A DNA stretch of 64,000 nt. It comes from Doris montereyensis (taxonomy: Eukaryota > Mollusca > Gastropoda > Nudibranchia > Dorididae). The position numbers and the translations under genes were made by a program. This document shows positions 34,223 to 46,110 of this stretch, one piece after another. The stretch lies in the NCBI GenBank assembly GCA_037039925.1, contig JAXRKP010000120.1, positions 161,001-225,000 of the forward strand, written 5' to 3'. Positions within the stretch are counted from its first letter, which is position 1. Each line of letters opens with the position of its first letter. Under the pieces are notes generated by a model, which was given only the letters and a program-made list of their open reading frames with translations, made no database searches and had not been told where the DNA came from.

Positions 34223-35600
34223 TCAGGGAAGAGAATCAGGAAGAGAATCAGTAAAAGGTGGACAAACTTCAGGTGCAGTCTTCTTAAATCGATCAAGAAT
34301 TTGGTCCAGATCAAAAGGAGGCAGATGAAGAAGGGTGCGGACAAAGAAAATATGTCGGCATGAAACTTTCATGTGTCCATATGTGACAAGTACAGCTGGT
34401 AGCTGATGTCCTATGTTGTCTGTCTCTGTATGTGACCGTGAAATGGTTGTCTGCATCACCTACAGCTGCATACTGGATGGTTTTGGAGAGAGACAGTTCC
34501 TGATTGACTAGCTCTGCTCCAAAGCGCGTCAGGGAGGCCGTGATCTGTTTAGAAACAGCGTCTCTGTCCCTGTGATTGTACACCTCTGCATTGCCTTTCA
34601 CAACCTGCAATCGCTGCTGCTCTGTAATTTTTGAATCATCAAATGAAATGAGGGAGGACAGAACAGAAGAAAGAGAGAGCTTTTCATTAATAAACTTTTT
34701 AATCTTTGAGTGATAGCTCTCAAGGGTGTTCGTCGTCGTCGCATGAAACCGAATTACGGTGATGTTGCAGCAGGCTGCCCACAAATGCCACTTGGACCAC
34801 CAGTGGCCCACGAAATAGTCTACAACAGATTGGGGAACTATGTCGCAAATACTACTTTTAATCTCCTGAAACTCCTCCTCGGACTCGGTAGTCACCTGGC
34901 TCATGAAGGCGTCCAGGACAACCTTCACCGCCTCCCTATCATTTAATTCCTTCTTCAGATGTCGTTTCACAGCCTGCGATATGTGGAAATGGCAGAGATT
35001 GATCGACACATCAGGGAAGACTGAACCTATGGCAGAAATTTCCGCCATGTCTTTGTCCACAATGAAGCAACTAGCTTCAGCGGAGTTAAATTGTGAAGCA
35101 AAGACACGGAGACAATGTTTCATGATGTGTTGGTCTTCCTTTGCCAGGAACGCGTGAAAAACTGGCAGTCCACGTCCTTCTCTGTCAATCACCATGATGG
35201 TGAGCAAAGGATAAAGGTAATTGTTAACCTTGTAAGTGCAATTCATCACCAAACACCCTGGATAGTTAGTTAAAAGAACTAACTTCATGTTGGCTGTCAT
35301 AAAAGTGACAAAACGAAACTTACCATTTTCATCCCGGCCCACTTCCCCATGACCCCCCCCCCCCCAAGAAATCAAATCCCTAATAACACCCTCACATTTC
35401 ACATCATCCCTCCTTCCGTTTCCTTCCCCACACCAAGTTTGTGTTGTAAATTGTAGACATCTTGTCTAAACACCACTCCTGCGTGCCTCTGTTCAAGGAT
35501 GTCCCTTTGTTCTGTCTTTTTCATAGTTAGCGATGCCAAGACCGTTCTATCCACTTCATCAACGAGGCAAAATAGCCGTTACACAGTGAGATGATGTTAC
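34223..35600 (-). pseudogene. MULE/SWIM-type transposase relic (ZSWIM3-like)
   Basis: The main open frame (363 codons, 34311-35402) has the MULE transposase fold: VLLTNYPGCLVMNCTYKVNN, then CFIVDKDMAEISAIGSVFP with the second Asp, LCHFHISQAVKRHLKK, and TNTLESYHSKIKKFI with the Glu. The first catalytic position is Asn (MNCTYK) where Asp is expected. A SWIM zinc finger, CTC...CRH, follows, but its second half is in another frame (34223-34459), so a frameshift lies near 34375. Upstream, 35410-35590 encodes TMKKTEQRDILEQRHAGVVF and DVYNLQHKLGVGK in yet another frame. It lies 470 bases upstream of MRPS27, divergently. It could be a decaying transposon or a damaged domesticated gene. I saw no terminal inverted repeats. 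Confidence 0.82.
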
Positions 35601-36074
35601 ATTTTGTCTGGTCTGAAAGTATTGAAAACTCAAATTTGAAGTTGGGAAAGGAACGACTTATTAAAAACTGAGATTCCCTTGTGATTAAACGAGCAATCGG
35701 CCTTTAAGTATTCTTCTCTCGAAAAGCAAAAACTGTTCAAAGAAAGATGTAAAAAAAAAAAATCTTTATAGACAGCTTACATTATACTGTAGGGCACTCA
35801 GTTTTATTATACAATGTTGTATATGCCCCTACTTATTCAATGTAAGAATTCAAGGTGACTGGCTTATAAAACAACATCTAAATCTAGATCTAAATTTAGA
35901 CTTATAAAGAATCAATATCTCTTTTTTTGGAGCTGACATTTTAAATTGAAGAAACAAACAAACCACTTTTAAGCGTACAATCTTGTCGCATGTATTTCAT
36001 TGAATGTTTCAATTAGATCTACTACTTTCATACGTAGAGTCACGTATTTCAATAAACCTCAACACAGACTAAAC

Positions 36075-36240
36075 ATGGCGACGCCCTTGAGACTTTTGAT
36101 GCATGAAGACGGCCGTTGGTCTGTTGAATGCAAAAGTCGAAGAACTTTGTTCATTCTCTTGCAAAGAGACACCTGCTATCGCCAGCTACATTTGTTCAGA
36201 AGCATGGAATAAATATTTAAAGGGCTCATCCTTGTCAGAG
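36075..36240 (+). CDS. MRPS27: MRPS27 exon 1
   Basis: The exon starts [20 protein letters not shown]. It ends, after a one-base slip, with [20 protein letters not shown], which parallels human SSAYVDSHKWEAREKEHYC. The GTATAT donor follows. Its length, 166 bases, is one over the expected multiple of three. Confidence 0.72.
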
Positions 36241-39200
36241 GTATATCTAGATCTAATACCGGTACAAACCTCATTGGCAACATTCATTGGATCAAATCCA
36301 TAATCATCAAGTCATAATTAATGCTTGGGGAGGAGTTCCTCCGTCTAGATCTATAATCTGGTCCCAGCCATACTCATTATAATATTGCATGTAACATGTA
36401 AAATAGATATCATGTGTGACATATATGAACATTGCAGTATGTCTTCTTATACTTAAATATTATGATCCTATCCCCAGGAATGAAATCTCTTCTCAACTTA
36501 TTTATATATATATAAGGCTTGTATTTATAAACTATAACAATACAATACATGTATACTATAAAAACTAGATCTACGGTATACTTACGTGTGTCCGCCTAAA
36601 ATCCCGTCCTGGGAGATGGAAACAGCAGGTTCTTAGACAGACTGGGTTCTAAGGTGAACTCGGACATGCTTTGTGTTTTTGCTTCATTCATTATAACATT
36701 ATTCATGATATATTATATTTATAATTGGAAGGACTTCCATCTAGTCAGGGTACCACCCAAGGGACATAATAAAGTGGTTTATTTTGAAGGGGTTAGAGGG
36801 GGCAGGGTGAAGAAAGTCAATGTGAAAACAAGAGGGACTGACATACCGGAGAGAAAGAAAAATAAATGTGTCTTCCAGTACAGTGTAGACATGGGTGGGA
36901 AAGGGTAGTGCCAGGAAAAAGGCAATTGTAATAATACTAGTATTAGATTTAGATCTAGATTATGGTTTTATTGAAGAAGAAAGAAAGAGGGGTTGGGACG
37001 ATTGCTAATATAATGGGGATTTCTACTAAAAGTACTGGGGAAGGGGGTGGGTAGAATGTAGATGTTTTATGTTACAGTCAATTAAAAAATTGAGCCCTAG
37101 ATCTAGTTTAAAGTTTTTGAACCTGAGAAAAAAAGAGAGAGAGACTGACCGGGACCGGGGGTGTTTAAAAATAGAACAGAGGAAGATTTAGAATTGGCAG
37201 AGCCATTTAGTTCTAGAAAACCTTGTTTACCTCATTTTCTTCTCCGTAGAGTGATGTGTAAGTAACTGTGCGTGTGCTTTAGCTATGATAATGTTACTCT
37301 TTTAAAATATATTTGATTCATTTTTTCGACTTAAGGGAGATAATTTAAAAAAAATTGTTTTGTCGTTTTTTGCACTGTTTGCATGTTTTGTGAAATAATA
37401 GGGGTATCAGCTATCGAAGAAGAAAAATTCAGAAATGTGTAGAAAATGCTAAAATACTGTTAATCCAAAGTGAAACATTAAAGAATTGTGTAATCACTAT
37501 TCATTTCATTGAGATGTACTAGAAAGCCATTCACTTACGATTTGAATTGCAATGCATTGACTTGGAAATATTTACGCTGTTATCTGTTTCTGGCATCGTC
37601 GGGAGAGTATTTAATTTCTTAGGTAGGATTTTTTCTGTTGAGGTAGGAAATTTTCAGTTGACTTTTTGCTGGACACCCTGTAGGTGGACCGGATTCTTAG
37701 GCCGACACCACTGTACAAGCTCTCAGCCAGTGGCAACATTTTTAATCTTACGCTCAACCCAGTAACTTGAAGGAGATGTTTATGTTTATATGCTTTGATT
37801 CCAAAGGAAATTTTTGTTTTATGTTGTTTGTATTCTGCTGACCGTGTGAATTTGATTATGCTGCATTAAAAATTGTAACTTATTTTCATTTGTTTCAGTT
37901 GTCTTTAAGTGAACTTGCTGTTCAAATTCACGAGCAGTTAGACAAGACCGAAAAGTCTCTTGTGTGGATATGAGTGTCTTGGTTCATCAGTTTCAAGATC
38001 TTGATGGAGATGAAGAGGAGGCTGAATTCATGGAAGAAATTCTTGCAAGGTACTGTTATAGACAAAAACTTACTATGTATATTATATGGAAGTCATTTGA
38101 ATAATTTATTTATTTAAATATAAATTTAGGTATAACACAATGATATAGATGACATGATATGTCGCAAGGAAGATGTTAGATGCTCTGTGCGATCCATGGT
38201 ATCCTTTAACAGTTTAAAAAGATTTGCTTTGCCATAACTTTTCAAGCTTGATGCACGAAATTCACTACCATGGGGCTCACTTACATCGCCCCTGTTGCAG
38301 CGGCAACCTTTTTCAATGGGGACTTTAAAATCCTCAATTTCTGCTGTATTTATGAGTTATGATCATGGGCATGTACCATTACCTTTTCGCTCTCTGCAAA
38401 TTTGTGTCCTTCTCCTTGTCTCAACTTCATAGATTATTATAATTTTCTTCTCAAGTGAAGAGCGCTTTCTTCTTCTTTTGAATTTGCTGGAAAATGTGAT
38501 TATGTCTAGCTGGCTTTCATTTTCACTAGATACTGTATATATATAGCCCTGATGTGTCAAATTCATAAAGGACACATGCTGTATTGTACATATTATGCAA
38601 AGGAGATGAATTTAACGAGTGATATCCCTGTGTTGAAAGGAAAGCTGAACCATTTTGAGCATTGAACATTATTTATTAATTTCCTTGATTTCAGTCATCA
38701 TGTTTTCAGCCCGAATATAGTGTTACACTTCACAGTTCATGTTCACACATTTTCACGTGCACACGTTTAAATTGGTGATAAGCTGTTGATGACTCATTCC
38801 ATCGCAGATTGAGGGAAAAGCTGTGTTTGTAAATGTTGGTCCTTATGTGGGTTGATGAATTTTTGCTGGTGATGATTTCTTGTTGAGCGAGTATATTCAC
38901 GTTGAGAAAAATAAGTCGGGACGTTGATTTCTGTGTTTGCAGATAAGCTGTTGGATTGGCAGGGCATTCTAGATGGTTTGAGGGAAAAGCTGTGCTTGTA
39001 AATTGTACATGTGTCTGTGTTTATTATGGTTTCCAGAGAAGACCAGTTAAGTTCCTGTAATGCTTGAGTCACGCATCTTGTTCTCTTTGACCAGCATTTT
39101 TTACAACTCCCTGTCTGTCTTTACTACTTTTTCAATTTGGTCAATTTGGTATTGGTGGTGTGGATCCCATGCAGCACTAGCGCATTTTGCCTAACAAGCA

Positions 39201-39497
39201 TGCCTGAGATTTAATTTGCATGGGGCATTGACGCATTTGGATAAACCCAAGGCATCTATTTGCTTTGATGTGATTTCATTTATATGATCATCCCATTGGA
39301 GTTTGTTGTTGAGATCAGATATGGTATTTTGAACGTGTTCCAGATGCCAGTGAAAATTCAATCATGAGATCAATGGGACTTGAACTGTCCTTTTCTTGAA
39401 TGAAATAATAGTAGCATTTGTACTTGATAAAATAAATTCTTCAAGTTCAAGTAGCATGTTCAAATATTCATAGAGATATAATATATATATATATATA

Positions 39498-39572
<75 letters not shown>

Positions 39573-40878
39573 ATATAATTTTTTAAATATATATATATAT
39601 ATATGTATTTGATTAATTAATAACCTTCATAGATAATGTGAAATTTGAACTATTTTTTAAAACGTTTGGTTGTTAAGTAAGGTAAAAATTCATTACGATC
39701 TGTTAGTGTTTGTCTTTCCCTTACTCCACTTTACTTATTTTATTGCAGCACCAATGTCTTCCTCTTTTTTTTCTCTTCTTTCCAGATATAATCGATGCCA
39801 AGATAGTTTTCCTCCGAATGCATCTATCAGCCATGCCATTGTACGCAACTACATCCAGGTTGGTCTGGCTGATCGTCTACTGCACTTACTGACTGATCGT
39901 CTTACTTACGGCATTTTACCAAATGCTTTCACCCTCAACTTACTCATGGATACATTTATAAAACAGGAAAACTATGCACAAGCTTCTAAAATAGCTTACT
40001 GTTCCACTGTGCAAGAGGATTTCTCAAACCGCATTAACGCTCTTCTCGCACTTGAATCTGTCACGCAGCACTTGAGTAGAAGTAACGTAGATGACTTATC
40101 ACCTCCTCCCAAGGAGGCATCGGATGGCGAGGAGGACTGGATCAAAGTTGGTTACATCCGCTACCCTTTTTACGATGATCACTTTGACATAAAAGATGAA
40201 CGATTCCTCTTGGGTAAAACTATGATGATGTTAGGCAGTGCTCAAGATTTGGCGTTTCTAGTCAAATACAAACGAAGTCTCAAACTCATTGGGGCTGGGC
40301 TATATCACAAGTTTGATCAAGGTCTCTCACAGTTAAAAGATTTGGTCAAGTCTTCTGATCTGAATGTATCTCAAGAGGCCCTTGATTATTTTTCTGAAAG
40401 TTTGAATAAAGTTGAATCAATGCGATGCGGATGAACCTGAAGTTGAAATGGCTCTACGGACAATTGATGATGAGATTCATAGACTGTTGCCAACACATGA
40501 AGAGAAAGATCAATTTCTGGTAACTTTTCGGAAAGCTCAGAGAAGAATTAGTTTCAAGGGAAAGTGTGTTGATGACTTTAATTTGCAAAAGGCTGTTCAC
40601 GAATTTGTTCTGTTAAATGTTGAGAAACATGAATCATCAGACATTGATCTGCAGTTGTCCGTCTTTGATTCCTGGCTAAGCAGAGAGATACAGATGTGGA
40701 AAACAGTTGTATGAATTGAAAAAAAGCTACCAGAATTGAGGAAATGAAACGGCAGCTGCAAGATTTACAAGAAAAGGAGGAAGTGCTGAACTACTTTGAT
40801 ATGGAAGAAGAAGTTCGACTGAAATTCATGGAAGATGAAAAAGACTCGGGATCCAAGACTAACCATAGCAAAATGTGA
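36075..40878 (+). CDS. MRPS27: MRPS27, mitochondrial small-subunit ribosomal protein (3 exons)
   Basis: MRPS27 is a PPR-type subunit of the mitochondrial ribosome that supports mitochondrial translation. Exons are 36075-36240, 37899-38049 and 39786-40878. The start ATG sits in AAACATGG, and the first residues (MATPLRLL...RRTLF) are basic, as for mitochondrial import. Diagnostic stretches are [33 protein letters not shown] (human GIFPDNFTFNLLMD), [17 protein letters not shown] and [11 protein letters not shown] charged coiled-coil-like tail includes [20 protein letters not shown] and stops at TGA 40876-40878. AATAAA follows at 41035. Single-base frame breaks occur in exon 1, exon 2 (near 37970), near 40405 and twice near 40710-40730. 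Splice phases otherwise agree. Confidence 0.9.
36241..37898. other. MRPS27 intron 1
   Basis: No gene is seen. The intron holds several TAGATCTAG-type palindromes and a GGTTTATTTTGAAGGGG segment near 36776 shared with 27630 and 50100. Confidence 0.55.
37899..38049 (+). CDS. MRPS27: MRPS27 exon 2
   Basis: The exon encodes [18 protein letters not shown] and, after a slip, [20 protein letters not shown] with MEEILAR. It follows human LADLASLMDKTFE and the ISRLIDNI region. The acceptor is TTTCAG and the donor AAG-GTACTG. The exit phase joins exon 3 to give ARYNRC. Confidence 0.85.
38790..39460 (-). mobile_element. CR1/Jockey-like LINE, 3' fragment
   Basis: The minus strand carries the end of a reverse transcriptase [53 protein letters not shown], and then [20 protein letters not shown] with [19 protein letters not shown]. 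These follow the familiar order WDxHI, AxxVWDP, LxxLxWxxLxxRR and SxRNHHxxKF. A duplicated block ([14 protein letters not shown]) is embedded. It lies in MRPS27 intron 2. Confidence 0.8.
39478..39602. repeat. (AT)n microsatellite
   Basis: About 110 bases of almost pure TA dinucleotides lie in MRPS27 intron 2, about 180 bases before exon 3. Confidence 0.97.
39786..40878 (+). CDS. MRPS27: MRPS27 exon 3
   Basis: The exon begins after TTTCCAG with [20 protein letters not shown]. It carries the PPR-like helices and the [17 protein letters not shown] motif. Frame breaks near 40405 and 40710-40730 separate three overlapping open frames. Together they give an unbroken homologous product ending [15 protein letters not shown]. 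Confidence 0.9.
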
Positions 40879-41034
40879 ATGACTTTGACATCGTATAAAG
40901 AAAATCGAATGCTGAGCTATTTTTGTGTGATAAGTGGGTGTCTAAAGTAAAGTGCTGACTGATTTTGTATGTTGTGATGATTATTTTGATGAAAGACAAT
41001 TTTATAGGACAATTAAGTAATGTTAATATTGTCA

Positions 41035-41040
41035 ATAAAA
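41035..41040 (+). terminator. Polyadenylation signal of MRPS27
   Basis: AATAAA lies 157 bases after the MRPS27 stop codon and is followed by T/G-rich sequence. Confidence 0.75.
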
Positions 41041-41206
41041 TGTTGATGATTGCGACATATTGTAAGATCTTCCTTTTTTTTTTGTACAGTAATTAATGTT
41101 TGAATGTCAGCTTAGCCATAACATTAAATAATAACAACAGTGGACTGGGCTATCTTGTTAGCATGTAATCATTGGTTCAAGTAAGATCTTACCATTTATG
41201 TGACTT

Positions 41207-41510
41207 GATTTACCCACATCCACAACTAAGGTGATCTCAGTGTTTTTGGTAGGATTTTTAATTTTGCCCCGACTGCCCTGTTAACAGCGAAGGGATCTTT
41301 AACGTGCACAGACTGTTGTGCTCTGCACATGGGGCCTCCTTTTGATTGTCCGTCTCTGGTCGATCCATCTACCAGGACCAGGGGTGAACAGTTTGCTTGA
41401 AGTTGAAGGAAATCTAGAAAATTGTTCACCCGGTGGCGGGGCTCAAACCCACTACCTTTTGGTTGAGAGCCAACACCTTACCCCTGCATTACAGAGTCCC
41501 CAATCTTACC
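41207..41510 (-). mobile_element. SINE family A, near-complete
   Basis: The plus strand reads TGATTTACCCACATCCACAA, TTTTTGGTAGGATTTTTAAT, AGCGAAGGGATCTTTAACGT, GGTCGATCCATCTACCAGGA and GGGGCTCAAACCCACTACCT. The last piece is the complement of a tRNA-like B box, with the head near 41500. The insertion lies 170 bases beyond the MRPS27 poly(A) signal. Confidence 0.83.
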
Positions 41511-41577
41511 ATAGATGGATACAGGATAGAATAATAATTTAATAAGATGCGTGTCTAATGTAGATACGTTGGTCTAG

Positions 41578-41718
<141 letters not shown>

Positions 41719-41929
41719 TTCATTTTCCCTGAATAAAGTTTTCTTAATTCATACAGAGATCACCACATATGGTGGACAGATTAAACTGCAATGAAGCAAA
41801 CTCTCTCTTAATCTTATGTACACACACACACACACTCTCACCCAAACACACGGAAAAGAAGAGAAAAATAAAGAAGACAGTAATCAGATTGATATATTTG
41901 TGTATAATGTATCGTCAGTGAAACTGTCA

Positions 41930-42215
41930 TTGTCATTGAAACGCGTAAGTCCAGGATCTATGGAATATGATATTTGCCCTTTAAATAATCAAATACATGC
42001 TTACTTTGTGTCCTTTTAAACACTGGAGGCTTTGAACCAATAGAAAAGCTCATTTTACACACACGATCGAAACAGATTTTCATTTGTCTGACAAAAAGCA
42101 TACCACCATCATATAGTCCATAGTGCTTGATTATTATTTACGTTTTTGCTTCTCTTGAAACATTACGACAGACACATTAACGCATTTAGTCAGTTACAAC
42201 CTCTAGTCGAATTGA
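41930..42215 (+). repeat. Unidentified dispersed repeat, copy 1
   Basis: It shares ordered blocks with 53045-53330 in the same orientation. These include AACGC(G/A)TAAGTCCA, ATAGAAAAGCTCATTTTACA, AAAAAGC(A/G)TACCAC and TTCTC(T/C)TGAAA. There is no coding frame and no clear terminal repeats. Confidence 0.75.
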
Positions 42216-42864
42216 AGCTTGAGATTAGCATTACAATAAACATGTATAATAGTATAAGCAACAGCTTCCTCAAATAAAATTTAGATATAAAATTCACTTT
42301 AAACATTCCAATCATCCACACACACACACGCGCTGCCAAAATGTTTCAACAGCGAAGTTGGAATTGCCGGAGGACATTATGAGTACATGTCCAGTATGTT
42401 TGATAAAATTGTGGCCGTTTCTGATTACTTAATAAGTTTAACAGAATCACAACAATGATATAAAACTTTTGACCAATGACAACTACATCCAAAGAAATTT
42501 TGTTTGATAGTTTTCTTTGTCACAATGCCCGACATGGTGACAAACAACAGCCAACAACGAAAAAAACCCATTGTGCAAGACATTTAGGACGTAAATTTGT
42601 TAAGCGGCAAACCCGATCATCATCATCATCATCATCATCATCAATGCCTCTCACCCTTTTTGAAGGGTATAGGTCACGACAACTACAAGCGAATTCCACC
42701 TTCCTGTGTCTTGGACTATCCTCCCACTTCCACTTCCATGCTAGCCCCATATGATTTGCAGTATTGTGAGCCACATCTCTCATATTCATATGTCTTTGTT
42801 ACCGCATCTTTTCCATGTCTCCTGTGGCCTTTCCTGCCTCGAGTTCCTTGTGTGGGTTCCCTTG
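42216..42864. other. Intergenic stretch with short microsatellites
   Basis: It contains a CA-rich patch near 42315 and an (ATC)n run at about 42616-42645. The run opens overlapping low-complexity frames. No gene is recognised. Confidence 0.6.
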
Positions 42865-43187
42865 CAATTAATGCAATGGAGGGAATCGGTAGTCCACAGG
42901 CAAGGTGTTGGCTCTCTCAACCAAAAGGTCGTGGATTCAAGCCCCGCTGAAGGTTGAAAAAGTTTTTTTTCGAATAAAATCTTCCCTCCCTGGTCCAGGT
43001 AGGTGGATCGACATCAAGTCCCATCGGAGATGGACGATAAAAAGGAGGTCTGTGTGCAGATCACAACACTTTGTGCACGTTAACGATCCTTTGGCTGTTT
43101 ACTAGGCAGTCCGGCAAGAACAAAAAATTCTACCAGAAACCTCCGAGATCAACATAGTTGCGAATGTGGGTAAATCAAATCAAGCAA
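42865..43187 (+). mobile_element. SINE family A, full-length-looking copy
   Basis: The head has GTAGTCCACAGGCAAGGTGT (A-box-like) and GTGGATTCAAGCCCCG (B-box-like). The body has AGGTAGGTGGATCGACATCA, CACGTTAACGATCCTTTGGC and AATTCTACCAGAAACCTCC. The tail is GGGTAAATCAAATCAAGC. It defines the element's orientation: the other family A copies are on the minus strand. Confidence 0.83.
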
Positions 43188-46110
43188 CAAAAAAACCCCC
43201 ATTGCAATGCCTGTCTGGTGGTGTCGCTACTTGCTTTGTTAGTGTCTCCTATCCATCGCCACTTCTGGAGTCCTGTCCTACTGTCTAGCTCCTCTCTATC
43301 GATATGTGTCCTGGTCTTGCCGAAAGGACATAATTTCTTACTTTGTCTTGTTATTTGATTGTAAAGATACTTTTGATTCATCAGTTGATGAAGGTCTAGA
43401 CTGCTTCACATTGATGTGTAGGGCAGCTATCTGGTCCACACATGATCTATTCTTTCGAAATCCCCGTCTGGTTGCCTCGAAGCTTGTCATCTACTGCTTG
43501 AGGCTTGTTTCATTCTCTCCAAGATTATTCTGTTAAAAAACCTTACCTGGTATGGACAAGAGTGATATATCTGCAGTTACAGTTGCTCAGATTTCCCTTC
43601 TTTGGCAGCTTGATCAGGTGTCATTCCTTCCATTCTCTGGATATTTCCCCTCCCTTCCAGACCTTTCCAAATAGGACATGCAGCATGTTCACTGATGTTT
43701 CTGTGTCTGCTGTAAGGGCGTCTGGTGGTATGTGGGGTCCAGCAGCCTTGTTTGTCTTGAGCATTTTTATTGCTGTCGCTATTTCCTTTTTTTGTGGGTA
43801 GTTCCACGCTTATTGGAAGATCCTTTCTAGCTGGAAGGATGTCTGGTTGATTGTCTGGGTGTTGTCTGTTCACAAGCTGGTTAAAGCGCTCACGCTATCG
43901 ATTTAGTTGTTTAATGTTTGACTGGGTCGATGAAAGTATTTCTCTCCTTATCCTTCACCGCAAGGGTTGGCTTGCTAAATTTGCTTGAGAGAATATTGGT
44001 TGCTTGGTAAACAATTCTCAAATGTTCATCAGCTGCTCTATCTTTTATGTTAAGCTTTCAATGTAGCTATTCTTGTCCTTCTTTGTGTAGTTCTTTACAT
44101 ACCTGGTCGCTCTGGAATTCTCTTCCTGTGCAGTTAGTTTTTCCAGCGGTTGTGGCAGTCACTAGCTTTTTGCTTTCAGTCCCCTCCGTGTAATTATCTT
44201 GTTAAGAGAATCATGTGACTGAAATCCATTCCTTAAATTTGTTGATATTTGGGTCCAAGTACGTTGTGTCAGGTTGAATTAATTATAGCTTCTTTTATCT
44301 TGTCCCAGTTGTCGATTATCTCACAGTCACACTCTTTCAGATCTTGAAATCTATTTGTCAGTTTCCTTTGAGTTCGTTCCTCTTTGCATGGTCCTTCAGG
44401 AGACTGACTTGGTACTTCTGCGGCATCCGGTGTTTCCCTGTGCAATATCTTCTCAATTTTAACCTCAACTGTCCAATGATCAGGTTGTAGTCCGATAGAG
44501 CACCTGCTCCTCTCAATACTCTGACGTCTTCCAGTGAGCATCTAAACTTTCGGGAAAGGCAGAAGTCGATCTGGTTCTCTGTCCTACCATCTGGTGAGAC
44601 CTATGTTGCCTTGTGGATCCTCTTGTGTGGGAAGACTGTTCAACCTATGTCTATGCTGTTGAATGCACAGAAGGTTTGAAGCCTTTCTCCGTTGTCCAAG
44701 TCCATGTCTGCCCATGATGCCCTCATAATTTTTGTTTTTTTTAACCTACCTTGGCATCTATATCTCTCATGGCAATGTTGATATCCTTACGCGGAAGCTT
44801 GTCGACCACACTCTGTAATCGGTTGTAGGTGTTGTCCTTGTCTTCGTCTGTAGCATGGTTGGTCGGAGCGTATACTTGTATGGTGGCATGGTTGGTTGGA
44901 GCGTATACTTGTATGGTAACATGGTTGGTTGGAGCGTATACTTGTATGGTAGCATGGTTGGTTGGAGCATATACTTGTATTGTGACATGGTTGGTTGGAG
45001 CATATACTTGTATGGTAGCATGGTTGGTTGGAGCGTATACTTGTATTGTGACATGGTTGGTTGGAGCGTATACTTGTATGGTAACATGGTTGGTTGGAGC
45101 GTATACTTGTATGGTAGCATGGTTGGTTGGAGCGTATACTTGTATGGTAGCATGGTTGGTTGGAGCGTATACTTGTATGGTAGCATGGTTGGTTGGAGCG
45201 TATACTTGTATGGTATGGTTGGTTGGAGCGTATACTTGTATGGTAGCATGGTTGGTTGGAGCGTATACTTGTATGGTAGCATGGTTGGTTGGAGCGTATA
45301 CTTGTATGGTAACATGGTTGGTTGGAGCATATACTTGTATGGTAGCATGGTTGGTTGGATGGTTGTATGGTTGGTTACTTGTATGGTAGCATGGTTGGTT
45401 GGAGCGTATACTTGTATGGTAGCATGGTTGGTTGGAGCGTACACTTGTATGGTAGCATGGTTGGTTGGAGCATATACCTGTGTGATCTTCTTACCTCTTT
45501 CCCTTTTCCTGGTTTCTTTCCTTGTTCCGAAGGGGCCCATACTTGTTTTCTTGTCCGTGCGCTTCTCATCCTCTGAATGTTTTCTGTGCTGCCTTGTTTA
45601 CAATTATTTCAACTTCTTTATTGTGTAGTCCATTACTGTTTTTTTTTTCTGGAGACAATGAACATTTCTCCTTTCACGCGCTTCTATCCAGTCTGGTTTA
45701 AGTAGGTCTCGCTGATTCTTATCATGTGTAGAGTAGACGAAACCTGTGCCATCTCTCGAAGTATTTGTTCCTTTTTTCCAGTCTCATGCAACGTCCTACC
45801 GTTCCACGAGTCAATCCGGAGAGTAGTCTTGGTTGGTGGTGGAGGGATCCGCTCAGTAGCTTCCTTTCGACTTTGGCTGTTGGTCATTATTCCTTCTCCG
45901 TTTGAAAAAAAGGCTCCACTATCAGACAAGGAGACAATTTGTTGTATTATAGGAGGAGGTTGTTACTGTTAGCCCTCGACCTAACCCTCAACCTGGAGGA
46001 CCAGGTGACTACGTGTGGGGAGTCATTACCTGGTTCCCCATTTAATCGCCTCGGACGACACACTGGTATCACGTCAGCCCTATTCTTCTCAATGCCGCGA
46101 GCTGCACGGC
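43188..46110 (-). mobile_element. LINE family 2 copy with expanded endonuclease motif
   Basis: Read on the minus strand, the 5' end is near 46110. The ORF starts RIDSWNGRTLHETGKKEQIL with REMAQVSSTLHMIRISETYL. The conserved QVYAPTN endonuclease motif follows, here inside a tandem array. Next come NRLQSVVDKLPRKDINIAM and, after frame changes, the reverse transcriptase start (ATAIKMLKTNKAAGP) and VDDKLRGNQTGISK. A deletion then joins to KWRWIGDTNKASSDTTRQAL near 43250. The catalytic centre is missing. The element abuts the SINE at 42865-43187. Confidence 0.85.
44855..45478. repeat. 33-bp minisatellite inside a LINE endonuclease, about 19 copies
   Basis: The plus-strand unit is CATGGTTGGTTGGAGCGTAT plus ACTTGTATGGTAG. 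On the LINE coding strand it reads QVYAPTNHATI, the conserved endonuclease segment repeated in frame. A few 27-30-bp units shift the frame in places. Open frames of up to 257 codons on both strands result only from the unit length. Confidence 0.95.

Noticed and set aside
44829..45628. Three long overlapping open frames of 186-257 codons
   Set aside because: They are translations of a 33-bp tandem repeat in different frames. The only meaningful frame is the minus-strand LINE endonuclease.
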